Positions 1-4,757 of a stretch of DNA of 6,667 bases are shown here, piece after piece (positions within the stretch are counted from its first letter, which is position 1; each line of letters begins with the position of its first letter). The notes under the pieces are model-generated. The model was not told where the DNA came from, did not search any database, and saw only the letters and a list, made by a program, of their open reading frames with translations. The DNA comes from Burkholderiales bacterium (lineage in GTDB: Bacteria; Pseudomonadota; Gammaproteobacteria; Burkholderiales; Burkholderiaceae_D), in NCBI GenBank assembly GCA_005800405.1, contig SYFN01000187.1, positions 1 through 6,667 on the forward strand. Direction: 5' to 3'. A program made the position numbers and the translations under genes.

Positions 1-2
1 CC

Positions 3-119
3 TTCCGCAACGACGAGGCCGGTCAGGCGCTGCGCGACCGCGTTGACGCGGCCATCACCACCCTGAAAGAGAACGGCACTCTGGCCGAAATCTCTCAGAA
101 ATGGCTGGATGCCGACCAG
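3..119 (+). other. C-terminal fragment of an amino-acid ABC transporter binding protein, fused to polA
   Basis: The first ~37 codons read FRNDEAGQALRDRVDAAI followed by TTLKENGTLAEISQKWLDAD. This is the usual C-terminal pattern of family 3 periplasmic binding proteins (polar amino acids, cystine), where homologues end with a helix, 'L..DGTL..IS.KWFG.D'. The pattern has no counterpart in Pol I. The switch to polA occurs somewhere in codons 96-119 (QKWLDADQ), a stretch plausible in either protein, so the exact junction cannot be placed. No signal peptide or other part of the binding protein is in the window. The most economical reading is a chimera at short sequence similarity. Confidence 0.6.
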
Positions 120-293
120 TTAGGTGCGCGCATGGTGATGCAAGTGCATGACGAGCTGGTGCTGGAAGTACCTGATCACGAAATCGCCATCGTGAGGGAG
201 AGACTACCCCAGTTGATGGCTGGTGTGGCGCAGCTGAAAGTACCGCTGGTGGCGGATGTGGGCTGCGGTGCCAATTGGGAAGTGGCCCACTGA
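3..293 (+). CDS. polA: DNA polymerase I, C-terminal end (partial; 5' part chimeric)
   Basis: The open frame enters from the left edge and stops at TGA 291-293. From about base 96 it encodes the last ~65 residues of a family A DNA polymerase. Visible are RMVMQVHDELVLEVPD, which is polymerase motif C with its catalytic Asp (codon 150-152) and the adjacent Glu, and the typical tail VPLVADVGCGANWEVAH, matching the E. coli ending VPLLVEVGSGENWDQAH. Pol I fills gaps in Okazaki-fragment processing and excision repair. The residues before about base 96 are not polymerase: the expected helix with a GTAADLIK-like motif is missing and a solute-binding-protein tail stands there in the same frame. The ZIP frame can overlap its 3' end. 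The polA identity of the right part is very sure; that the whole frame is one real gene is doubtful. Confidence 0.85.
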   Translation, partial: FRNDEAGQALRDRVDAAITTLKENGTLAEISQKWLDADQLGARMVMQVHDELVLEVPDHEIAIVRERLPQLMAGVAQLKVPLVADVGCGANWEVAH

Positions 294-1164
294 GTGGCTT
301 ACTCCGTTCTCTGACGAATTGCTCCGGCCCCGCCGGCTATGGTCTAATCGCGAGGCTTTTCAGACTAATCGGGATTTCAAAATTAACCCAACGCTAACCT
401 CTATTTTGCTGGCCACCGTACTCGCGGGGGTAATCAGCATTTCCGCTGCCGCTTTCCTGTCGTACAGCCTGCTCTCAAAGATGGTGGAGCGTATGGTCAG
501 CCTGTCGGTCGGTATCATGCTGTCGACCTCGCTATTAAATGCTCTGCCTGAGGCCTTCGAGTCCGAAGCCAATATTCACGCACTGTTTGCGACGCTGCTG
601 GCCGGCTTGCTCGGATTTTTCCTGTTGGAGAAGTTCGCCATCCTGCGTCACTCGCATCACTACGAGGGCGATGGTCATGATCACGAGCATGGGCATGATG
701 CGCATGAAGCTGGTAAATCCGGCTGGATGATTCTAATCGGTGACGGGTTGCACAATTTCACCGATGGTATTCTGATTGCGGCTGCTTTTCTGGCCGATCC
801 CAAGCTGGGCATCATCACGGCGCTGGCCATCATCGCACACGAAATTCCCCAGGAGATCGGTGATTTCATCGTATTGCTCAACGCCGGCATCAGCAAAGTA
901 CGAGCGTATGTGTACAACCTGATCTGCAGTCTGATGGCGGTCGTCGGCGGGCTGGTCGGTTACTACATGCTGGGCGACGGCATGCACTTGATTCCCTACG
1001 TGCTGGTGCTGGCGTCATCAGGTTTCATTTATATCGCTGTCAGCGATCTGATGCCGCAGATGCAGCGGCGGGCAACCTTGCGGGAATCAATTCCGCAGTT
1101 TGTGTTGATTGCGCTAGGCGTGGGCATCGTGCTGGTGCTGACGCATCGTTTTCATTTACATTGA
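256..1164 (+). CDS. ZIP family metal transporter, LIV-1-like (zinc or other divalent cation)
   Basis: An inner-membrane ZIP permease that likely imports Zn2+ or a related divalent metal. Numbering from ATG 256, about eight hydrophobic segments are visible (roughly 45-70, 80-98, 107-127, 154-180, 184-208, 215-238, 246-264, 280-297). Segment 4 carries HNFTDG (166-171) and segment 5 HEIPQE (195-200), the paired motifs that form the binuclear metal site; the HNF.DG/HEIP.E form is typical of the LIV-1 branch. A His/Asp-rich loop (132-150) lies between segments 3 and 4, as expected for metal capture. The start is uncertain. ATG 256 lies inside polA and adds ~42 non-conserved residues. Homologues usually begin near INPTLTSI, where this sequence has ATT at 382 with GGGA 7 bases upstream. 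TTG 319 and TTG 406 are alternatives. Family is sure, metal is not. Confidence 0.9.
   Translation: MWAAVPIGKWPTEWLTPFSDELLRPRRLWSNREAFQTNRDFKINPTLTSILLATVLAGVISISAAAFLSYSLLSKMVERMVSLSVGIMLSTSLLNALPEAFESEANIHALFATLLAGLLGFFLLEKFAILRHSHHYEGDGHDHEHGHDAHEAGKSGWMILIGDGLHNFTDGILIAAAFLADPKLGIITALAIIAHEIPQEIGDFIVLLNAGISKVRAYVYNLICSLMAVVGGLVGYYMLGDGMHLIPYVLVLASSGFIYIAVSDLMPQMQRRATLRESIPQFVLIALGVGIVLVLTHRFHLH
319..348 (+). promoter_or_regulatory. Possible promoter of the ZIP gene with a dyad in the spacer
   Basis: TTGCTC (319-324) and TCTAAT (343-348, one mismatch to TATAAT) are 18 bases apart. Most of the spacer is the perfect inverted repeat CCGGC-ccc-GCCGG (324-336). If used, transcription would start near 355, which favours a ZIP start at or after 382. 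The dyad could equally be a weak RNA hairpin just after polA; it lacks a following T-run. The -35 box matches at only three positions, so this is a weak prediction. Confidence 0.25.
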
Positions 1165-1171
1165 GTTCAGG

Positions 1172-1189
1172 CAGCCATCAATGTGGCTG
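1172..1189. terminator. Small hairpin between convergent genes
   Basis: CAGCCA-tcaatg-TGGCTG is a perfect 6-bp stem with a 6-base loop. It sits in the 28-base gap between the ZIP stop (1162-1164) and the sulfurtransferase stop (1193-1195), where a bidirectional terminator would be expected. There is no T-run on either side, so it is at best a weak terminator. Confidence 0.25.
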
Positions 1190-1192
1190 AGA

Positions 1193-2050
1193 TCATTCGG
1201 CTCCGATTGCTACTGGTCGCGACGGATCTGATGACCACTCGCTCCAGGAACCCGGATACAAGGCCGCGCCGGGCAAGCCTGCAATTTCCATCGCCAGCAA
1301 ATTGTGGCAAGCCGATATGCCTGAACCACATTGTGCGATCGTGGACTCAGGGTTGCGTATCAGCGCACTAAACTCTGCGCGCAAGACTTCAGCAGGTTTG
1401 AAGCAACCATCGGGCTGCAAATTATCTTTGAACATGCGGTTTCGGGCACCCGGTATGTGTCCAGCGACAGGGTCTATCGTTTCATTCTCTCCGAGAAAAC
1501 GATCATTGGCACGTGCGTCCAATACGATAGCTTTTTTTGTGTCGAGGTTGGCCAGAACATCGTCAGCCGATACCGTGCGTACCAACGCTACTTGCAGCGT
1601 AATGCTGCCGGGTGGTTTGGTGATGAGCTCGGACGTTATAGCGCCACCTGCTGCCTGCCATGCCGGCAGACCACCATCCAGTAATGCAACCTCAGCGTGT
1701 CCCACCCAGCGCAGCATCCACCAGACGCGCGACGCAAACATGCCACCATGCCCGTCATAGACAATCACTTGCGAGTGCGGATGGACGCCCCAGTGCCGCA
1801 GCGTTTGAATGAAGCGCTCAGGTGAAGGTAGCGGATGCCGGCCGCGAAAGGAGCCATCTTTACCGGGTGACTTGTCAGACAGATGCACATCCGAATCAGC
1901 ATGCTGAGCGCCCGGCAGATGTCCGAGAGCGAATGCTGCGGCGCCAGCATGTGGATCGGTCAGCTCACCACGACAATCAAGTATCACGAACGCAGGATCA
2001 TCCAGATGCGGTTGAAGCTCGGTCACTGAGATCAGTGTGGTGTACGACAT
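1193..2050 (-). CDS. Two-domain sulfurtransferase (rhodanese / 3-mercaptopyruvate sulfurtransferase, SseA-like)
   Basis: A tandem rhodanese protein of 285 residues, close to the ~280 of E. coli SseA. It moves sulfane sulfur from thiosulfate or 3-mercaptopyruvate to cyanide or thiol acceptors, probably in the cytoplasm as no signal peptide is seen. The inactive N-terminal domain (about 8-135) shows the VILDCRG strand, GHLPGAQH, a VIVYDGHGGMFASRVWWMLR stretch and LLDGGLPAW. The catalytic domain (about 158-285) shows IVLDAR, AGHIPGARN and the active loop CGSGISA with Cys241; the ending LYPGSWSEW is typical. CGSG in the loop favours mercaptopyruvate over thiosulfate (rhodaneses often have CRKG), but substrate cannot be settled by sequence. 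ATG 2050 is supported by GAGGAG six bases upstream. It is likely the last gene of a minus-strand operon with the EamA and Rieske genes; the gap to the full-length EamA frame is 26 bases. Confidence 0.92.
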   Translation of the reverse strand: MSYTTLISVTELQPHLDDPAFVILDCRGELTDPHAGAAAFALGHLPGAQHADSDVHLSDKSPGKDGSFRGRHPLPSPERFIQTLRHWGVHPHSQVIVYDGHGGMFASRVWWMLRWVGHAEVALLDGGLPAWQAAGGAITSELITKPPGSITLQVALVRTVSADDVLANLDTKKAIVLDARANDRFLGENETIDPVAGHIPGARNRMFKDNLQPDGCFKPAEVLRAEFSALIRNPESTIAQCGSGISACHNLLAMEIAGLPGAALYPGSWSEWSSDPSRPVAIGAE

Positions 2051-2056
2051 CCGGTT

Positions 2057-2062
2057 CTCCTC
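2057..2062 (-). promoter_or_regulatory. Strong ribosome binding site of the sulfurtransferase
   Basis: The minus strand reads GAGGAG, six bases before ATG 2050. It fixes the start and suggests independent, efficient translation of this gene. Confidence 0.75.
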
Positions 2063-2076
2063 GGTGATAAATCAGA

Positions 2077-2976
2077 TCATCTACCTGCAGTCTTGATACT
2101 GCCGCGTACATTATAAAAAGTGGCCGCGACACCGCTGATCAGAATGATCACGATACCTAGCCATCCGGAGAGCGACAGACGATCGCCCTAGATCAGAATG
2201 CCCCAGATGCTGGAGAACACAATACCTGTGTATTGCAGATTGGCCGTCACTAGCATCGCACTCAGTCGGTAGGCGCGGGTCATCGCCATCTGTGCAATGG
2301 TCGCTGTCAGGCCTATGGATCCCAGCAGCAGAAAATCAGTGCTGCTTAGCGTATGCAAAATGTAAAATTCGCCAGTGCGCAGATAGCTATCTGTCAGTCC
2401 ACTCAGTAGTCCGGCGATGACGCCACTCACTGAAAAATAAAACACCACCCGATATTCCGGCTCACCCAGTTGGTCAAGTTTTTTAACTTGAATGTACGCC
2501 AGCGCCGACAGAAAACCCGAAATCAGCGCAAGCAGGCCGCCCAGCCACTGATCAGCGTGGATCGTGGGTTTGAGCAGCAGTGCGACACCAGCAAAGCTGG
2601 TGATGATCGCAGCCGCCAGTCCCCACTCGAAGCGGCGTTGTTTATGCCACCAGCCCAGTGTAAAGACAATCGCGGCGATCCAGATCGGCGCCATGTAATT
2701 GAGTGTCATCGCAGTCGCCAGTGGTAGCTGACCGATCGCAAAGAACCATAACCAGAGTGCGGTGACGCCGACCAGGCCGCGCCATGCATGATGCCACGGC
2801 AGCTTGGTGCGCAAACACACTCGCTGCAAACGAGCGAAACCTGCGATAAGCAGCATGCCAACCAAGCCGCGGCACATGACGATTTCGGAGGTGGATGAGG
2901 TTGCCGAAGCCAGCTTCACGCAAACGCCCATGATGGCAAACACAAAGCTGGCAAAGAGCATCCACAGCGATTGCAT
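2077..2976 (-). pseudogene. EamA/DMT-family membrane transporter interrupted by an in-frame TAG
   Basis: A drug/metabolite-transporter family permease with two EamA repeats, roughly residues 1-136 and 145-290, and about ten membrane segments when read through; the substrate is unknown. Characteristic pieces are ATAMTLNYMAPIWIA (first repeat) and LQYTGIVFSSIWGILI (second repeat). Translation from ATG 2976 (GGGAG seven bases upstream) stops after 262 residues at TAG 2190-2188. The same frame then continues for 36 codons, GDRLSLSGWLGIVIILISGV and onward to NVRG, ending at TGA 2079-2077. This is the normal end of the family, including the last membrane helix, so full length would be 299 residues. 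One base change from TGG (Trp, common before GDRL) or CAG (Gln) explains the stop. Either the gene is freshly inactivated, yields a nine-helix protein, or the base is a sequencing error. It lies between the Rieske and sulfurtransferase genes in the same direction. Confidence 0.85.
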
Positions 2977-2983
2977 GCGGACG

Positions 2984-2988
2984 CTCCC
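2984..2988 (-). promoter_or_regulatory. Ribosome binding site of the EamA gene
   Basis: The minus strand reads GGGAG seven bases before ATG 2976, supporting that start. The 86-base gap to the upstream Rieske gene shows no clear promoter or terminator, which fits co-transcription. Confidence 0.6.
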
Positions 2989-3062
2989 GGTTTAGCGGAG
3001 AGATGTCAGGATATCGCTTGCAGGGATCACGTGATGGATCAATGCATCGGTCACTGCGCAGG

Positions 3063-4163
3063 TCACAGTGCGATTTTGCTGCGATACCACTCGTGGAAAT
3101 GCTGCATGCCGTCTTCCATCGGTGACTGATAAGGCCCGACTTCATTGACTTCGCGGTCGACCAGAATGCGACGGCCCGCATCCATGCGCAAAGCGATTTC
3201 ATCGTCCTCCACGCAGGTTTCCATGTAGGCGGCTCGTTCGGCAGCGACGAAGTCTCGTTCGAACAGTACGATCTCCTCGGGATAGTAAAACTCCACGACG
3301 TTGGTGGTTTTTTGCGGGTCTTTGGGCCAGAGTGTGGATACCACCAGCACATGCGGATACCACTCGATCATGATGTTGGGGTAGAGCGTCAGCCAGATTG
3401 CGCCAAAGGGAGGTGCTTCGCCGTTACGGTAGCGCAGCACTTCTTCCTGCCAGCGTCGATAGACCGGCGAGCCCGACTTTGCCAGTGCCGCGTTGACACC
3501 GACGGTTTGCACGCTATAACCCTCGCCCAGTTCCCAGCGTAGATCATTGCAGCTGACAAAACTGCCGAGGCCAGGATGGAAAGGCTCGACGTGATAATCC
3601 TCGAGATACACCTCGACGAAGGTTTTCCAGTTGTAGTCGCATTCGTGGACCTCGATGTGATCGAGCATGTAACCTTCGAAATCGAGGTCTTTGGTCACCG
3701 ACATGGTTTTCATCAGTGCGGCGACATCCACACCATTGTTTTCGAATAGCAGGCTGTTCCATTGCTGTAGTGGCGTGGTCGACAAATTCAGACAAGGGGT
3801 CTCGCCGAAATGCGGCGCGCCGATCAGTTCGCCTTTGAGGTCGTAGGTCCAACGATGCAAAGGACAAACGATGTTGTCTGCGTGGCCGCGGGCACTGAGC
3901 ATTTTCGCCTGACGATGGCGGCACACGTTCGACATCAGTTCGATACCTTGTGAGTTACGAACCAGAATGCGACCTTCGTTTTCCCAAGGCAGCGCTGCAT
4001 AGTCGCCTACATTGGGTACCATCAGCCGGTGGCCTGCATACTGCGGACTTTGCTGGAAAAGCTGCTTTTTTTCTTTTTGCAGCAGAGCGTCATCGAAATA
4101 AACGCCTACCGGAAGTTGCGCAGTGGATCGCGCGAGTTTTGCGAGACTGGCCAGATCGGACAT
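3063..4163 (-). CDS. Rieske non-haem iron oxygenase, alpha subunit (aromatic-ring-hydroxylating type)
   Basis: The terminal oxygenase of a two- or three-component Rieske system, which uses O2 and electrons from a reductase to hydroxylate or demethylate an organic substrate. Numbering from ATG 4163 (366 residues), the Rieske 2Fe-2S centre is C81-R-H83 and C100-PL-H103 with 16 residues between. The catalytic domain has LEDYHVEPFH, giving iron ligands His191 and His196; Asp320 in VEDDEIALRMDAGRR is the likely third ligand. Glu188 stands where naphthalene dioxygenase has its bridging Asp. The open frame extends to TTG 4190 (GTG 4187 follows), but ATG 4163, preceded by a G-rich stretch, gives a natural MSDLASLAKL start. 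No ferredoxin, reductase or beta subunit gene is in the window. The substrate is unknown. It heads a likely operon with the EamA and sulfurtransferase genes and is divergent from xseB. Confidence 0.9.
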   Translation of the reverse strand: MSDLASLAKLARSTAQLPVGVYFDDALLQKEKKQLFQQSPQYAGHRLMVPNVGDYAALPWENEGRILVRNSQGIELMSNVCRHRQAKMLSARGHADNIVCPLHRWTYDLKGELIGAPHFGETPCLNLSTTPLQQWNSLLFENNGVDVAALMKTMSVTKDLDFEGYMLDHIEVHECDYNWKTFVEVYLEDYHVEPFHPGLGSFVSCNDLRWELGEGYSVQTVGVNAALAKSGSPVYRRWQEEVLRYRNGEAPPFGAIWLTLYPNIMIEWYPHVLVVSTLWPKDPQKTTNVVEFYYPEEIVLFERDFVAAERAAYMETCVEDDEIALRMDAGRRILVDREVNEVGPYQSPMEDGMQHFHEWYRSKIAL

Positions 4164-4204
4164 CCCCACCCCCAAATTAATTTTCACCAACCTAAGAGAG
4201 AAAG

Positions 4205-4253
4205 AGTCCGCAAAAACCTATTCAATCGAAACAAAACAGTACTTTTTCGGACT
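4205..4253 (-). repeat. Long inverted repeat in the Rieske mRNA leader
   Basis: On the plus strand AGTCCG-c-AAAAA (4205-4216) pairs with TTTTTCGGACT (4243-4253), an 11-bp match with one bulged base around a 26-base loop. If the -10 box at 4262-4267 is used, the whole structure lies in the 5' leader, about 40 bases before ATG 4163. It could stabilise or regulate the leader, or be a protein site; its function is unknown. Confidence 0.45.
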
Positions 4254-4261
4254 AGAGAAAG

Positions 4262-4267
4262 ATTATA
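4262..4267 (-). promoter_or_regulatory. -10 box of the Rieske-EamA-sulfurtransferase operon
   Basis: The minus strand reads a perfect TATAAT here, 98 bases before ATG 4163, predicting a leader of roughly 90 bases. No good -35 box lies 16-19 bases upstream (best is TTCCAC at 19), so the promoter probably needs an activator, in keeping with the dyad in its spacer. Confidence 0.5.
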
Positions 4268-4288
4268 CCCGGGGGCTCAGTCCCGGGT
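4267..4288. promoter_or_regulatory. Dyad ACCCGGG-N8-CCCGGGT, possible operator
   Basis: A perfect 7-bp inverted repeat (4267-4273 and 4282-4288) with an 8-base centre, each arm containing the palindrome CCCGGG. It touches the minus-strand TATAAT and fills the -35/-10 spacer. The placement suits a dimeric regulator of the Rieske operon. No regulator gene is in the window, so the partner is unknown. Confidence 0.4.
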
Positions 4289-4293
4289 GGAAT

Positions 4294-4326
4294 AGACGAA
4301 AAAACAAGGCTTGCTTGCGTCTTTTT
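4294..4326. repeat. Imperfect hairpin followed by a T-run
   Basis: AGACG (4294-4298) pairs with CGTCT (4318-4322), and inside it CAAG (4305-4308) pairs with CTTG (4314-4317); six A bases are bulged on the left arm. TTTTT (4322-4326) follows on the plus strand. It resembles a weak terminator, but no gene runs into it on either strand from inside the window. Confidence 0.25.
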
Positions 4327-4389
4327 CATGACGCTTGGGACTGGATCGGCCAAGTTTCACGATAGTTTTTTGTTATTCAACATATTTAT

Positions 4390-4395
4390 TTGACA
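4390..4395 (+). promoter_or_regulatory. Candidate -35 box of the xseB-ispA-dxs operon
   Basis: A perfect TTGACA in AT-rich surroundings, about 95 bases before the xseB start. The hexamers 16-19 bases downstream (around AGTGCA at 4413) are poor -10 boxes. TATTCT (4430-4435) and TAAAAT (4459-4464) are better -10 boxes but do not fit this -35. Some promoter must lie in this region; the exact pairing is unresolved. Confidence 0.35.
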
Positions 4396-4490
4396 ATTAT
4401 TTAAGTCGTTTCAGTGCATGCAAGGCGCGTATTCTCGTGTATGGGAAATCGCTTGCACTAAAATAAGGACCCCTTTCCAGGACCTGTGTC

Positions 4491-4757
4491 ATGCCTAAAA
4501 AACCTGCTGCCGAACCCGCCCCCGTTTCGTTTGAGGCTGCGATGGCCGAACTTGAACAACTGGTTGCAAAAATGGAATCAGGCGAGCTGCCTCTGGAAGT
4601 CTCCGTTGCCGCTTACAAGCGTGGCTCCGAGCTGGTTCAGTACTGCGCCGCGCAGCTGGAGCGCATCGAGAAGCAGGTCAAAGTGCTCGAGGGTGAGATG
4701 CTCAAACCATTCGCCACCGAGGGCGACGACGATGAGGAAGAAGAGGACGACGAATGA
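4491..4757 (+). CDS. xseB: Exodeoxyribonuclease VII small subunit
   Basis: The small helical subunit of exonuclease VII, which with several copies bound to XseA degrades single-stranded DNA from either end into acid-soluble oligonucleotides in repair. The 88-residue product shows the family pattern SFEAAMAELEQLVAKMESGE (13-32), LPLEVSVAAYKRGSELV and then CAAQLERIEKQVKVLEG, two helices forming the coiled-coil hairpin. The N-terminus is Lys/Pro/Ala-rich and the C-terminus is a run of Asp and Glu (from about 78), common in betaproteobacterial homologues. ATG 4491 is supported by AGGA eight bases upstream. Its stop overlaps the ispA start (ATGA, 4754-4757), implying translational coupling. xseB next to ispA and dxs is a conserved order in beta- and gammaproteobacteria; the large subunit gene is elsewhere. 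Confidence 0.95.
   Translation: MPKKPAAEPAPVSFEAAMAELEQLVAKMESGELPLEVSVAAYKRGSELVQYCAAQLERIEKQVKVLEGEMLKPFATEGDDDEEEEDDE
4743..4747 (+). promoter_or_regulatory. ispA ribosome binding site inside the xseB acidic tail
   Basis: GAGGA ends six bases before the ispA ATG at 4754. It is formed by Glu/Asp codons of the xseB tail, so the same bases encode acidic residues and position ribosomes for ispA. Confidence 0.6.

Larger units (their letters stand above)
4164..4490. other. AT-rich divergent intergenic region (Rieske gene / xseB)
   Basis: This 327-base stretch holds no credible gene. Read left to right it contains the predicted Rieske leader with a long inverted repeat (4205-4253), a TATAAT box on the minus strand (4262-4267), a GC-rich dyad (4267-4288), an imperfect hairpin (4294-4326), a very AT-rich segment (about 4360-4404) and the TTGACA box for the plus strand (4390-4395). 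A 9-bp direct repeat AGAGAAAGA occurs at 4197-4205 and 4254-4262. It evidently controls both transcription units. Confidence 0.7.

Noticed and set aside
640..710. Repetitive CAT/GAT-rich stretch
   Set aside because: Explained by the His/Asp-rich loop of the ZIP transporter; there are no spacers or regular units, so it is not a CRISPR or microsatellite.
1302..1760. 152-codon plus-strand frame opposite the sulfurtransferase
   Set aside because: It is antisense to a clear rhodanese gene, has no family pattern and no ribosome site; a shadow of the real gene.
2136..2150. TGATCA-gaa-TGATCA dyad
   Set aside because: It lies inside the read-through EamA coding part and encodes normal helix residues (ILIS); probably chance.
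3026..3035. 10-bp palindrome ATCACGTGAT between the Rieske and EamA genes
   Set aside because: Perfect, but short, with no loop or T-run and no promoter boxes placed around it; not enough for an operator or terminator call.
2642..3352. 236-codon minus-strand frame across the Rieske/EamA junction
   Set aside because: It reads both real genes in a wrong frame, giving Arg/Pro/Ser/Trp-rich composition with no recognisable domain.
4029..4365. Two overlapping plus-strand frames of 80-88 codons at the Rieske start and the intergenic region
   Set aside because: Half of each is antisense to the Rieske N-terminus, neither has a ribosome site or known pattern, and they cross the promoter and repeats.
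4355..4410. AT-rich segment as a possible replication origin
   Set aside because: No repeated DnaA-box-like 9-mers or iterons and no replication genes nearby; promoter-associated AT-richness is enough.
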